Below are positions 43,575-53,721 of a stretch of 64,000 nt of DNA, one piece after another (the stretch's first letter is position 1; each line of letters starts with the position of its first letter). The position numbers were made by a program, and so were the translations under genes. The notes under the pieces were generated by a model that was not told the origin of the DNA, searched no databases, and worked only from the letters and a program-made list of their open reading frames with translations. The stretch is from the NCBI GenBank assembly GCA_025232375.1, contig CP060419.1, forward strand, positions 3,347,001 to 3,411,000. The letters run 5' to 3'. The DNA is from Pseudoxanthomonas sp. NC8. Its GTDB lineage: Bacteria; Pseudomonadota; Gammaproteobacteria; Xanthomonadales; Xanthomonadaceae.

Positions 43575-44868
43575 TCAGGCCGCGGCGCGGTCGTGGAACT
43601 GCTCTTCCTCGGTCGAGCCCTTCAGCGCGGTGGTCGAGGACTGGCCCTGCTGGATCGCCCAGGTCACCTTGGTCGAAATAGCCGGTGCCGACCTCGCGCT
43701 GGTGCTTGACCGCGGTGAAGCCCTTCTCGGCGGCGGCGAACTCGGCCTCCTGCAATTCGACGAAGGCGCTCATCTGCCGGCGCGCATAGCCGTGGGCCAG
43801 GTTGAACATCGAGTAGTTCAGCGCGTGGAAGCCGGTAAGGGTGATGAACTGGAACCTGTAGCCGTAGCTGGCGATTTCCTTCTGGAATTTCGCGATGGTC
43901 GCGTCGTCCAGGTTCTTCTTCCAGTTGAACGACGGCGAGCAGTTGTAGGCCAGCAGCTTGCCCGGGTACTTGGCGTGGATCGCCTCGGCGAATTTCCGCG
44001 CGAACGCAGGTCCGGCTTGCCGGTCTCGCACCAGACCAGGTCGGCGTAGGGCGCGTAGGTAAGGCCGCGGCTGATCGCCTTGGTCGAGACCATGACGCAC
44101 CTTGTAGAAGCCCTCGACGGTGCGTTCGCCGGTGGTGAACGGCTTGTCGTTGTCGTCGACGTCGGAGGTGAGCAGGTCGGCGGCCTCCGCATCGGTGCGC
44201 GCGACCAGCAGGGTCGGCACGCCCATCACATCGGCGGTAAGGCGCGCGGCGTTGAGCTTCTCCACCGCCTCGCGGGTCGGCACCAGCACCTTGCCGCCCA
44301 TGTGCCCGCATTTCTTCACCGAGGCCAGCTGGTCCTCGAAGTGCACGCCCGACGCGCCGGCCTCGATCATCGCCTTCATCAGCTCGAAGGCGTTGAGCAC
44401 GCCGCCGAAACCGGCCTCGGCATCGGCCACGATCGGCTGCAGGAAATCGATGTCGTCGTTGCCCTCGGCGTGGTGCAGCTGGTCGGCGCGCAGCAGCGCG
44501 TTGTTGATCCGGCGCACCACCGCCGGCACCGAGTCGGCCGGATACAGCGACTGGTCCGGGTACATCTGCCCGGTAAGGTTGGCGTCGGCGGCGACCTGCC
44601 AGCCGGACAGGTAGATCGCGTTCAGGCCCGCCTTGACCTGCTGCATGGCCTGGTTGCCGGTCAGTGCCCCAAGGGCATTCACGAAGTCCTTCTCGTGCAG
44701 GTAGCGCCACAGCTTCTGCGCGCCGAGCTTTGCGATCGAATGCTCGACCGGGACGGTGCCGCGCAGGCGGACCACGTCCTGGGCGGTGTAGTTGCGGGTG
44801 ATGCCGGCCCAGCGCGGGTCGGTGTTCCATTCGTGCTGGATCTGCTCGGCGGTCTTCAGCGTGGTCAT
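43575..44868 (-). CDS. aceA: Isocitrate lyase
   Basis: Splits isocitrate into succinate and glyoxylate. The signature [14 protein letters not shown] carries the catalytic Cys; [27 protein letters not shown] and [11 protein letters not shown] are also typical. About 430 residues. ATG 44868 with GGAGAG upstream. Frame repairs are at 44085 (CCTTGG, plus strand), 44010 and 43667-43672 (CCTTGG); after repair the end is [21 protein letters not shown] then HDRAAA-stop. It lies downstream of aceB on the same strand. Confidence 0.93.
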
Positions 44869-44936
44869 GGTGCTCTCCGTGGGGCTGTTGCGAGTGCTTT
44901 GCGTGGAACCGGGTTCGGCCGGCGGGCGGTTTGCAG

Positions 44937-45040
44937 AGCCGGGCTTGCCCGGCTTCGAACGTGGCGAGGGACTCGGGACAGTCCGCGGGGCGAGCCCCGC
45001 GTCGAGGGATGGCGGGCGGTTCAGCGGGGCAAGCCCCGCT
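44937..45040. repeat. REP-like palindromes between aceB and aceA
   Basis: Two perfect 8-bp palindromes with 2-base loops: AGCCGGGC-TT-GCCCGGCT (44937-44954) and AGCGGGGC-AA-GCCCCGCT (45023-45040). Between them is a third, GCGGGGC-GA-GCCCCGC. The 45023 copy matches exactly the repeat at 58.5 kb. Such elements can stabilise or attenuate mRNA between operon genes. Confidence 0.65.
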
Positions 45041-45061
45041 CTAGGGTGGGTGGCGGTCCGG

Positions 45062-46754
45062 TCAGTCGATGCGGGCGTAGGCCGGCAGGGTCAGGAACTC
45101 GACCAGCTGGCAGGCGCGGGTCAGTTCGTCGAGCAGGGCGATGGCTTCGGGGATGCGCGAGGCGCCCGGCAGGGTGGCGGTGTCGCCGAGCCGGCCCGGC
45201 AGCGCGGCCAAGGTGCGTTCGAACAGCCCGAAATCGATCACCGTGCCGTCAGCCAGATGCACCGGGCTGCCGTCGGCGTGGCGGCCGCGCGGATCGGAGT
45301 GATGCAGCCACTGCCACAGCTGCGCACGCGCGATTTCGGCGGTGGCTGCATCCTCCATCAGCCAGTGGATCGGCACGCAGCCGTTGCCATCCAGCCAGGC
45401 CGCCATGTAGCGCACGCAGACCTCGACGTTGTTCTCGAAGCCGGCGCGGGTGATGGTGCCTTCGCTCGGGCGGATCAGCGCGTCGCGGCTCGCCTGCACG
45501 TCCTCGCGCAGCACGTGGTGCTGGTTGGGCGTGGGCATGTGCGCGTCGAAGATCTCGCGTGCGACCGGGATCAGCGCCGGGTGCGCCACCCAGGTGCCGT
45601 CATGGCCGGCGGTCACCTCGCGCAGCTTGTCGGCGCGCACCCGCGCCAGCGCCTGCTCGTTGGCCGCCTCGTCGCCGGCGATCGGGATCTGCGCGGCCAT
45701 GCCGCCCATCGCGTGCGCGCCGCGGCGGTGGCAGGTGCGGATCAGCAGTTCCGAATAGGCCTTCAGGAACGGCTGGGTCATGGTCACCTTGGCCGCGCTC
45801 GGGCAGGACCTTGTCGGCATGCGCGCGGAAGGTCTTCAGGTAGGAAAAATGTAGTCCCAGCGCCCGCAGTTCAGGCCGACGATGCGGTCCTTCAGCGCGT
45901 GCAGGATCTCGTCCATCTCGAACACCGCCGGCAGCGTCTCCACCAGCACGGTGACCTTCATCTGCCCGTGCGGCAGGCCCATCATCGCTTCCACGTGCGA
46001 CAGTGCCGCTTCCCACAGCGCCGCCTCTTCCATCGACTGCAGCTTGGGCAGGTAGAAGTACGGACCGCGGTCGTTGGCCACCAGCGTGCGCGCGTTGTGC
46101 TGGCATGAACACGCACATGTCGAACAGGCCGCCGGCGATCGGCTCGCCGTCGATGCGCACGTGCTTCTCGTCCAGATGCCAGCCACGCGGGCGCACGATC
46201 AGCACCGCGCGCTCGTCGTACGGGCGCAGCCGGTACTGCTTGCCGTTGTCGCCCTCGAAGGTCAGCGTGCCGGCAACGGCGGCGGCCAGCGCGCGCTGGC
46301 CGGCCAGCAGGTTGCGCCAGGCCGGCGCGGTGGAATCCTCGAAGTCGGCCATGTAGCACTGCGCGCCGGAGTTGAGCGCGTTGATCACCATCTTCGGGTC
46401 GGTCGGCCCGGTGATCTCGACACGGCGGTCGCGCAGCGCACGCGGGATCGGTGCGACGGTCCAGTCGCCCTGGCGGATGTGGCCGGTGTCGGTGCGGAAG
46501 TCGGGCAGGCCGCCCGCGTCGAAGAAGGCCTGGCGTTCGCGGCGCGCCGCCAGGCGGGCGCGGCGCTCCGGCTCGATCGTCCGGTGCAGCGACACCAGCA
46601 GGCCCAGCAGCGGCGCCGGCAGCAGCTGCTGCCTGGCCGGCGACCCGCTCGGTCAGCGCGAGCCCGGCCGCCGCGCGCGGAACGACGGCGACGGTGGCCG
46701 GGCGGCTGCCGGACGGGACGAGGGAGGAATGGCGGTAGCAGCGATGGCGGACAT
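45062..46754 (-). CDS. aceB: Malate synthase A
   Basis: Condenses glyoxylate with acetyl-CoA. Typical parts are [93 protein letters not shown] and [11 protein letters not shown]. About 560 residues. ATG 46754 with AGGAG six bases upstream. Frame repairs are needed near 46660, 46630 (CCAGGC for CCAGC), 46105 and 45800-45840. First gene of the aceB-aceA unit and divergent from a LysR regulator. Confidence 0.92.
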
Positions 46755-46804
46755 GGTGGGCTCCTGGGCTGGTGCGGAGTCCACGCTGCATTGCGGCAAA
46801 CTAT

Positions 46805-46846
46805 TTGACAAAACAGTTTTGGCAATGTGTTCTATAAGCCAAACTG
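46805..46846. promoter_or_regulatory. Divergent promoter/operator between aceB and LysR gene
   Basis: A consensus -35 box TTGACA (46805-46810) lies beside an inverted repeat CAGTTTTGGC (46814-46823) and GCCAAACTG (46838-46846), 14 bases apart, in the most AT-rich patch of the area. The position and symmetry fit a LysR-type operator. No good -10 at 17 bases is seen. Confidence 0.55.
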
Positions 46847-46867
46847 ATAAACAGGCACAACTATCCC

Positions 46868-47832
46868 GTGTCGCCTGCCTCAAGCCCCCGTTTTTCCTAC
46901 AAATCCGACCGGCTCAAGCCGCTGCGGGCGTTCTGCCAGACGGTCCGCCTGGGCTCGGTTTCACGCGCCGCGGACGCCCTTTTCGTCAGCCAGCCGGCCA
47001 TCACCCTGCAGCTGCAGGCGCTGGAGCGGGACCTGGGCGTACCCCTGCTGGAGCGCAACGGCCGGCGCCTGCTGCCGACCCGGGAGGGCGAGGTCCTGTA
47101 CGAGATGGCCCTGCCGCTGGTCGAACAGCTCGACGGGCTGGAGGCCGCCTTCCGCGAGCGGGTGCAGGGCCTGGACGCCGGCGAGCTGAAGATCGCCGCC
47201 AACAGCTCGACCATCCTCTACCTGCTGCCGCGGATCGTGGAGGCCTTCCGCGCCCGCCACCCGGACGTGCGCCTGACCCTGACCAACGTGGTCACCAACG
47301 AGGGCACCGACCTGCTGCGCGAGGACGCGGTGGACCTGGCGGTCGGCACCCTGCTCGACGTGCCCGCCGACCTCAGCTACGAGGCCGCCTACCGCTTCGA
47401 GCAGCGGCTGATCGCCCCACCCGGCCACCCGTTGCTGACCAAGGCACGGCTGGAACTGGCCGACCTGGCCGGCTACCCGCTGATCCTGCCGCCGAAACGG
47501 CAGGTCACCTTACGCCTTGGTCGACCTGGTGCTGCAGCAGAACCGGGTGCCGTACACGGTGGCGCTGGAAGTCAGCGGCTGGGACGTGATCAAGCAGTAC
47601 GTGGCGATGGGCATGGGCGTGTCGATCGTGCCTTCGATCTGCCTGGGCGAGAACGAGGGCGAGCGCCTTGGCCTCGCGTTCGCTGGCCGCGTTCTTCCCC
47701 TCGCGCAGCTACGGCGTGGTGGTGCGCAAGGGCCGCGTGCTGTCACCGCAGGCGCGCGCCTTCATCGCCCTGATCAAGCCGGACCTGCTGGCGCCGCGCG
47801 AATACGACGAGGCCGGGCATTCGGAACGGTAG
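46868..47832 (+). CDS. LysR-family regulator, probably of the glyoxylate shunt genes
   Basis: About 320 residues. The helix-turn-helix is AFCQTVRLGSVSRAADALFVSQPAITLQLQALERDLGVPLLER, cut here only in description; the effector domain begins at GELKIAANSSTILYLLPRIV. GTG 46868 is the start, with a weak ribosome site. Frame repairs are at 47508-47520 (an extra T, then CCTTGG) and 47667-47672 (CCTTGG), giving QVTYALVDLVLQQN and ERLASRSLAAFFPS. It is divergent from aceB, the usual position for a dedicated regulator. Confidence 0.87.
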
Positions 47833-47865
47833 GCGGCCAATGCGACCGCATCGACCTGCACTCCG

Positions 47866-48027
47866 TCAGGTTTTCCTGCGCGGGGCAGGGGCCGCTTTCT
47901 TCGGTGGCTCCGCCGGCCGACCCTGGAGCTCCAGCCCGTAGTGGTGGTCGTACTCCGCCTGGCGGCGGCGTAGTGCCAGCGGCGTGGCCGGGGCCTTGCC
48001 CTTGCTCTTGCCATCCTTCGTTGCCAT
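47866..48027 (-). CDS. Small basic hypothetical protein
   Basis: 53 residues: MATKDGKSKGKAPATPLAL, then RRRQAEYDHHYGLELQGRP and a Lys/Arg/Pro-rich tail. ATG 48027 is preceded by GGAGG at five bases, a near-ideal ribosome site, which is the main reason to accept the gene. No known domain. The basic ends suggest nucleic-acid or ribosome contact, which is only a guess. It converges on the LysR gene with a 33-base gap. Confidence 0.6.
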   Translation of the reverse strand: MATKDGKSKGKAPATPLALRRRQAEYDHHYGLELQGRPAEPPKKAAPAPRRKT

Positions 48028-48223
48028 GAGACCTCCGGCGCGCGTGCGCGGTGCATGCCAGCTCGATGCAGAAAGGCAACGGCAGCCACCCCGATGACAG
48101 GCCAGCCCCACGGAACCGCCGCGTCCTGGGCAGCGCGCACGACGGCGATGCGAGGACGCGCACCGGGCGCGTGGCCGCCCGGATGCAGCGATGGCGCCAG
48201 CCCGGACGCGGGCCAACGGACCG

Positions 48224-48646
48224 TCATCCCGCCCGGCAGCGGGAATGCGCCGGCGTCGGCTGCAGCAGGTCCCACAGGTTGCCGTACAGGTCGCGGAACA
48301 CCGCCACCGTGCCGTAAGGCTCCTCCTTCGGCTCGCGCACGAACTCCACGCCCCGGGCCCGGTAGGTCGCGTAGTCGCGCCAGAAGTCGTCGGTGTACAG
48401 GAACAGGAACACCCGGCCACCGGTCTGCGCGCCGATGCACGCTTCCTGCTCCGGTGTCGATGCGCGCGCCAGCAACAGCTGCGACTCGGCCGCGCCCGGC
48501 GGCGACACGACCACCCAGCGCTTGGCCTGCTCCGCGATGAAGGTGTCCTCGATAAGGCCAAAGCCGAGCGTGCCGACAAAGAAGGCGATCGCCTCGTCGT
48601 AGTCGCGGACGACGAGCGATACCGGGCCAAGGGACTGGCGGGTCAC
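48224..48646 (-). CDS. VOC/glyoxalase-like protein
   Basis: 140 residues, intact. Starts GPVSLVVRDYDEAIAFFVGTLGFGLIEDT and has EFVREPKEEPYGTVAVFRDLYGNLWDLLQP, the two beta-alpha-beta-beta-beta halves of a VOC fold with metal-ligand His/Glu positions partly replaced. GTG 48646 overlaps the stop of the signal peptidase gene as GTGA, so it is translationally coupled. The substrate is unknown. Confidence 0.8.
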   Translation of the reverse strand: MTRQSLGPVSLVVRDYDEAIAFFVGTLGFGLIEDTFIAEQAKRWVVVSPPGAAESQLLLARASTPEQEACIGAQTGGRVFLFLYTDDFWRDYATYRARGVEFVREPKEEPYGTVAVFRDLYGNLWDLLQPTPAHSRCRAG

Positions 48647-49279
48647 AGCGTCCGCCACTGCGGACCTTCGCCGCGGCGCCAGTACACGGCAAGCGCGCGG
48701 GCATAGATCGCATCGGCCTCGACGAAGCCGAACCAGCGCCCGTCGGCACTGCGGCCACGGTGGTCGCCCAGCACCAGCACGCGGCCGGCCGGCACCACCA
48801 CGCCAGCGATGTCGGGGCCGCCGCCATCGGCCAGGCAGGTCCAGCTGCGCCACCCGCGCGTCGAAACGCTCGGCCAGCGGCTGCACCGGATCGGCCATCG
48901 GCACGCCATTGATCCGCAGGTGGCCGGCACGCAGTTCGACATGGTCGCCGGCGACGGCTACCACGCGCTTGATCAGCCGCGTGCCGTCGGCCGGCGAGGC
49001 GAACACGACCACGTCACCGCGCCGCGGCTGGTCGCGTTCGACCAGCACGTGGCGGGTGAACGGGATGCGCAGGCCGTAGGCGCTCATGTCCACCGCCACG
49101 CGGTCGCCCGGCTGCAGGGTCGGCTGCATCGAGCCGCTGGGCACCTGGTAGTGGTTGGCGAACGAGGCGCGCGCGGTGCCGAGCAGCAACAGCAACACCA
49201 GCGTCGGCAGCACTTCGCGGCGCAGCCACAGGCGGGCGCGGCGGGCGCGCGAGGGTTGCGGGTTCGTGGCGGCTTCCAT
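48643..49279 (-). CDS. Signal peptidase I family protein (S26)
   Basis: About 210 residues. One N-terminal membrane segment (EVLPTLVLLLLLGTARA), the catalytic Ser in VPSGSMQPTLQPGD and the catalytic Lys in GTRLIKRVVAVAGD; box E is VLVLGDHRGRSADGRWFG. ATG 49279 with CGGAG upstream. A small insertion near 48838 breaks the frame (AQLDLADGGGPDIAGV after repair). It is shorter than the main LepB and away from lepA-rnc, so probably a second signal peptidase. Confidence 0.83.
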
Positions 49280-49411
49280 CGACGGCTCCGGCGTGGGGGA
49301 CGACGGCCACGCTATCGCTACGCGCGCGGCCGATCCACATGACCAACGGCATGGCCCGCGCGCAGTGCGCGCCTGCCGCGGCCGGCTCCGTCAGCTATCA
49401 GCCAGCGGCCG

Positions 49412-50160
49412 TCAGCTGCCGGGCGCGGTAAGGCCCAGCAGCCGGCGCGACAACCACAGCCACGGCGGGCTGGTGATCGCCAGCAGTTCGATCGCATGCA
49501 CCGCCAGCATCGCGCCACCGGCCCACAGGTACACCGGGTGCACGCGGCGCAGCACGATCCAGTCGCGGGCGATGGCCACCAGCAGCAGGGAGTCGGCCAC
49601 GATCGAGAAGGTGACGAAGGGCTCCGGCACGCCCGGGAGCAGATGGCGCAAGCGCAGCCATGCCGGCGCCAGCGCGGAGATGGTGGCCAGCAGGAGCAGG
49701 CGCTTGTGGCTCTCGCCATCGCGGCGCATCGCCACCGCCGCGCCGACCAGCGCGCCGAACAGCAGCATCTCGATGAGGATGTTGACGAACTGGCCCAGGC
49801 GAAATCGCCGCCGCCGGCGGCGGGGGTCGCGGCGCGTGGCGAACAGGCCCACGCCCACGCCCGAGGCCATGATCGCCACGCACATCGCCGCGCCCGCCCA
49901 GCCCCAGTAGCGGTGCTGCGGCATGCGCCGCTGCCGCACCCGCCGGGCCTGGGCGATGAACAGCAGCAGCCAGCCGAACAGCAGTGCGCCGTGGACGTGC
50001 ACGACCGGTGGCGCATGGAAGCTGCGCCGCGCCATCGGCACGAAGTAGGTGCCCATGAAGCCGACCAGGGCAACGGCGAGGAAGCCCGCGCCCATGGTAG
50101 GAAGAACCGGCCGCGCGTGCGCGCCTTCGCGTGTACCGCCTGCGCCTGCGCGCTGTTCAA
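49412..50160 (-). CDS. Multi-pass membrane protein of unknown function
   Basis: About 250 residues with seven likely membrane segments (GAGFLAVALVGFMGTYFVP, VVHVHGALLFGWLLLFIAQ, YWGWAGAAMCVAIMASGVGVGLF, FVNILIEMLLFGALVGAAVA and others). His residues occur in VVHVHG and HRYWGW. The frame changes at 50096-50101, where CCTACC stands for CCTGACC (RFFLTMGAGF). The start is uncertain: TTG 50160 opens the frame, and ATG 50173 would need a further repair. I recognise no family. Confidence 0.6.
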
Positions 50161-50208
50161 GGATGCATCCCCGCTCCCGGCCCCGCTGCCGATGGTGCCT
50201 GCGCCGGG

Positions 50209-50553
50209 TCAGCGGGCCAACAGCGACCAGTGCCAGACCTGCAGCGGACCACCCCGGTCGGACGAGCGCTCGCCGGTGAGCACGAACGGCTCGCCGTGGT
50301 CGACCACCAGCGCGGGCAGGTACAGGCGGGTGCCATCGGCCCTGATCGCATCGATGACCGCGGTCGGCCGCTGCGGGTCGCGCACCAGCACCGGAAACGT
50401 GGCCGGGGTCGACGTATTCCCGGACGCATCGGTGACCACCAGCTGGAATACGTGGCGACCACCCGCCAGCGGCGTGGCGGGCGAAGCCCGCACTTCGAGC
50501 AGCGGCCCGTCGGTCTTGACCTGGCTGTCCACTCCCGGGATGAACTTGGCCAT
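50209..50553 (-). CDS. Small Ig-like/PKD-like hypothetical protein
   Basis: 114 residues, intact. ATG 50553 follows AAAGGAG at six bases. The centre (GGRHVFQLVVTDASGNTSTP) resembles an Ig-like or PKD beta-sandwich strand pattern, then RDPQRPTAVIDAIRADG. No signal peptide. Its function is unknown. It lies between a membrane protein and a VOC gene on the same strand. Confidence 0.65.
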   Translation of the reverse strand: MAKFIPGVDSQVKTDGPLLEVRASPATPLAGGRHVFQLVVTDASGNTSTPATFPVLVRDPQRPTAVIDAIRADGTRLYLPALVVDHGEPFVLTGERSSDRGGPLQVWHWSLLAR

Positions 50554-50625
50554 CGCATGCTCCTTTGGCAGTTGTTTTATGGCTGACGCAGAAACCGGGG
50601 CGGACCCGGCCACGACGACCTTGCG

Positions 50626-51009
50626 CTATCGCACCTCCTCCATCAACCCGACCAGGTTGCCGTCGGGGTCGCGCAGGAACGCGGTCCACAGCTCGCGGTC
50701 GGGCATGTGCGCGGTGAGCTGCGGGTCGCGCTCGCCAGTTCCGCCGCGCGCCAGCATCGCCGCATGGGTGGCGGCGATGCCGCGCACCCGGAAGTAGAGG
50801 ATCGAATTGGCGCCCGCCGCACCGGCGCCCTAGGGCGCGGTCAGCATGATCCGCACGCCGTCCGCGTCCAGGAACGCCAGCCCCGGCCCGGCGCGGAACA
50901 GGAACGCCAGCCCCAGCACGTCGCGGTAGAAGCCCAGCGCCGCGTCGACATCGGACACGGTGATGGCGACCTGGCGGATGCCGTGCGCATGGTGCTTGTT
51001 CGTGTCCAT
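50626..51009 (-). CDS. VOC family protein with an in-frame TAG
   Basis: About 127 residues. It begins IRQVAITVSDVDAALGFYRDVLGLAFLF and ends LWTAFLRDPDGNLVGLMEEVR, a complete glyoxalase-like fold in one frame. An amber codon interrupts it after IMLTAP (plus-strand CTA at 50830-50832). The sequence there is CCCTAGGGC; CCCCAGGGC would give Pro-Gln-Gly, so I take the stop as an error of CCAGG. ATG 51009 with GGAGGAA. The substrate is unknown. Confidence 0.75.
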
Positions 51010-51076
51010 GCATTCCTCCGCGTGTCGTCGGTGGGTTAGATCCAGCGCACTGCACGCGGAACAGCCCGCGCCACCC

Positions 51077-52194
51077 TCAGGACCGCGCGGGATCCAGCCG
51101 GTACAGCCGCCCCTGGGCGCCCTTGCCGCCGTCTTCCAGCAACCAGATCGTGCCATCGGGCCCCTGCTCGACCTCGCGGATGCGCGTACCCATGTCGAAG
51201 CGCTCGGCCTCGCGCGCGCGGTCGCCATCGAAGGCCACGCGCACCAGGCTCTGCGAGGACAACCCGCCGATCAGGCCGCTGCCCTTCCAGCCCGGATAGC
51301 GGTCGCCGCTGTAGATGACGAAGCCCGCCGGCGAGATCACCGGCGTCCAGCTGACCACCGGTGCGCGGTACTGCGGCCGGGTGTCGTGGTCGGGGATGGG
51401 CTTGCCGTCGTAGTGGTCGCCGTTGGACACGAGCGGATAGCCGTAGTTGGCGCCCTTCTCGATCAGGTTGAGCTCGTCGCCGCCCTTGGGCCCCATCTCG
51501 TGCACCCACAGCCGGCCGTCGCCGTCGAAGGCGATGCCGAGCATGTTGCGATGACCGAGCGTCCAGACCTGGGAGGTGACCTCGCCCTGGCCGGCGTACG
51601 GATTGCCGTCGGGCACGCTGCCGTCGTCGCGCAGGCGCACGATCTTGCCCAGGTTCGAATGCATGTCCTGGGCCGGGTCGAACTTCTGCCGCTCGCTCGA
51701 GGTGATCCACAGCAGGCCGTCGCCGTCGAAGGCGATGCGGTGGCCGTAGTGCCCGTTGCCGGCCACCTTCGGCACCTGTCGCCAGATCACCTGCAGGTCT
51801 TCGAGTTCGCCGTCGGCGAGGTCCAGTTTCGCGCGGGCGACCGCGGCACCGGAGGTGTTGCCGTCGCCGGCTTCGGCGTAGCTGAGATAGACCCAGCCGT
51901 TGCGCGCGAACTGCGGATGCAGCACCACGTCGGCGAAGCCGCCCCAGCCGGCGTGCACCACCTCCGGCACGCCCCCGATGCGGCGGCGCGTGCCGCTGGC
52001 CACGTCCTGCAACCACAGGCGGCCGGCCTTCTCGGTCACCAGCAGGCGGCCGTCGGGCAGGAACGCCATCGCCGGGGCTCGTCGAAGCGCGCCACCTCGA
52101 CCGCGGCGAACGGCCGGGCCGCGGGCGCCTGCGCGGCGGCGGTGCCGGCCGGGGCGAGCGCGGAAGCGAGCAGCGGAAGGAACAGGGCACGCAT
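51077..52194 (-). CDS. PQQ-dependent sugar dehydrogenase-like (YliI/Asd family)
   Basis: About 372 residues. A signal peptide (ALFLPLLASALAPAGTAAA) is followed by a six-bladed propeller: WAMAFLPDGRLLVTEKAGRL, GGFADVVLHPQF, NGHYGHRIAFDGDGLLWIT, LGHRNMLGIAFDGDGRLWVHEMGP and GGDELNLI. These are features of soluble aldose sugar dehydrogenases, periplasmic enzymes using PQQ. ATG 52194. One repair near 52078 gives FDEPWAMAF (CCCCGG for CCCTGGG). The rest is intact. Confidence 0.87.
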
Positions 52195-52279
52195 GGCGGC
52201 GACCTCGCGGACGGAAGAGGCCCGATCCTACCCGGCGCACGTCACGCGGCCGTGACGCCAGCGCACGCGGCGGCGGCGC

Positions 52280-53713
52280 TCACCCGCCGCGTTTCAGCGC
52301 GGCGAACGCCTCCAGCGCCGCCTGCCGCCCTTGGGCCAGTCCGACCTGCGGTTGCCGCGGATAGGACGGCGCGTGCCGGCGCAGCAGCGCCGGGTACTGC
52401 CACGGTGCGAACCGCGCCGGCAGCGGCAGGCCGGCCAGTTCCGGCAGCCAGCGCGCGATGTAGGCGCCGTCGGAATCGAACTTCGCCGCCTGGCTGACCG
52501 GGTTGAAAACGCGGAAGTACGGCGCTGCGTCCGCGCCGGTGCCGGCGGTCCACTGCCAGCCCTGGGTATTGCTGGTAAGGTCGGCATCGACCAGCGTGTC
52601 CCAGAACCAGCGCGCGCCATGCGACCAGTGCAGGCGCAGGTGCTTGGTCAGCCAGCTGGCCACCACCATGCGCACGCGGTTGTGCATCCAGCCGGTGTGC
52701 CACAGCTCGCGCATGCCGGCATCGACGATCGGCACGCCGGTGCGGCCCTGCTGCCAGGCCTCGAGCTTCGCGCGCAGCGGGCGTGCCCAGCGGAAACCGG
52801 CGAAGCGCGCGTCCATGTCGCGATCCGGCACGTGCGGGTAGTGGTGCATCACGTGGTGGGCGAACTCGCGCCAGCCCAGTTCGGTAAGGAAGCGCTCGCG
52901 GTCGGCCGCGGCGATCGCGTCGCCGGCGTCGAGCAGCGCCGCCGCGATCCGCCGTACCGACACCTCGCCGAAATGCAGGTGCGGCGACAACCGCGAAGTC
53001 CCGGCCTCGGCGGCGAAATCGCGCGCCTGCGCATAGCCGTGCACGGCGCCCTCGAGGAAGCGCGCCAGCGCCTGGCGCGCGCCGTGTCCGCCGGGGCTGA
53101 AGCGCTGCCAGAAACCGGCGTCCCAGCCCGGCTGCGGCGCCGGCAGCACGGCATCCGGGGCCACGCTGTGCGGAGTGCTGGCCTCGTCCGGCGCGGGCAG
53201 GCGCGCCGCCGGCGCGTCCCAGGTCGCCGGCGCGCGCCACGCGGCCAGCGCGGTTTTCCAGAACGGCGTGAACACCCGGTACGGATCGCCCTGCCGGGTC
53301 GCCACCTCCCACGGCTCGTACAGCAGCGAACCGTTGAAGCTTTCCGCATGCAGGCCCGCCCGGCGCAGTTCCCGCTTGATCCGCGCGTCGCGCTGTTCGA
53401 TCGCCGGTTCGTAGCGCCGCGTCCACAGCACTGCTTCGGCGCCGGTCAGCGCGGCCAGTGCCTGCAACGTGCCGAGGGTCGGGCCATGCACGACCAGCAG
53501 CCGCGAACCACGCGACTCCAGGTCCGCGGCCAGTGCCTGCAGCGAACGCCGGCGCCAGGCGTCGGAGGCCGCACCCGGCGCCCAGTCGCCTTCCTCTTCG
53601 GGGGCGTGGATGTACACCGGGACGGGCAACCAGCCGCGGTCGAGCGCGGCGCGCAGCGCGGGCTGGTCGTCCAGGCGCAGGTCGTCGCGGAACCAGACCG
53701 GGGCGGCGGCCAT
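52280..53713 (-). CDS. phrB: Deoxyribodipyrimidine photolyase / cryptochrome
   Basis: About 477 residues. N-terminal antenna domain (VWFRDDLRLDDQPALRAAL), then the FAD domain: TSRLSPHLHFGEVS, FLTELGWREFAHHVMHHYP, GRTGVPIVDAGMRELWHTGWMHNRVRM, DTLVDADLTSNTQGWQW and the C-terminal RVFNPVSQAAKFDSDG. These are class I CPD photolyase features; the Trp chain residues appear present. ATG 53713 is chosen at AAAPVWFRDD. The frame stays open upstream into the acyltransferase; see that entry. Confidence 0.88.
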   Translation of the reverse strand: MAAAPVWFRDDLRLDDQPALRAALDRGWLPVPVYIHAPEEEGDWAPGAASDAWRRRSLQALAADLESRGSRLLVVHGPTLGTLQALAALTGAEAVLWTRRYEPAIEQRDARIKRELRRAGLHAESFNGSLLYEPWEVATRQGDPYRVFTPFWKTALAAWRAPATWDAPAARLPAPDEASTPHSVAPDAVLPAPQPGWDAGFWQRFSPGGHGARQALARFLEGAVHGYAQARDFAAEAGTSRLSPHLHFGEVSVRRIAAALLDAGDAIAAADRERFLTELGWREFAHHVMHHYPHVPDRDMDARFAGFRWARPLRAKLEAWQQGRTGVPIVDAGMRELWHTGWMHNRVRMVVASWLTKHLRLHWSHGARWFWDTLVDADLTSNTQGWQWTAGTGADAAPYFRVFNPVSQAAKFDSDGAYIARWLPELAGLPLPARFAPWQYPALLRRHAPSYPRQPQVGLAQGRQAALEAFAALKRGG

Positions 53714-53721
53714 GTGCGCGC

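Noticed and set aside
50830..50832. Pyrrolysine or suppressor recoding at TAG
   Set aside because: No pyl genes or recoding context; the motif error CCAGG to CTAGG explains it.
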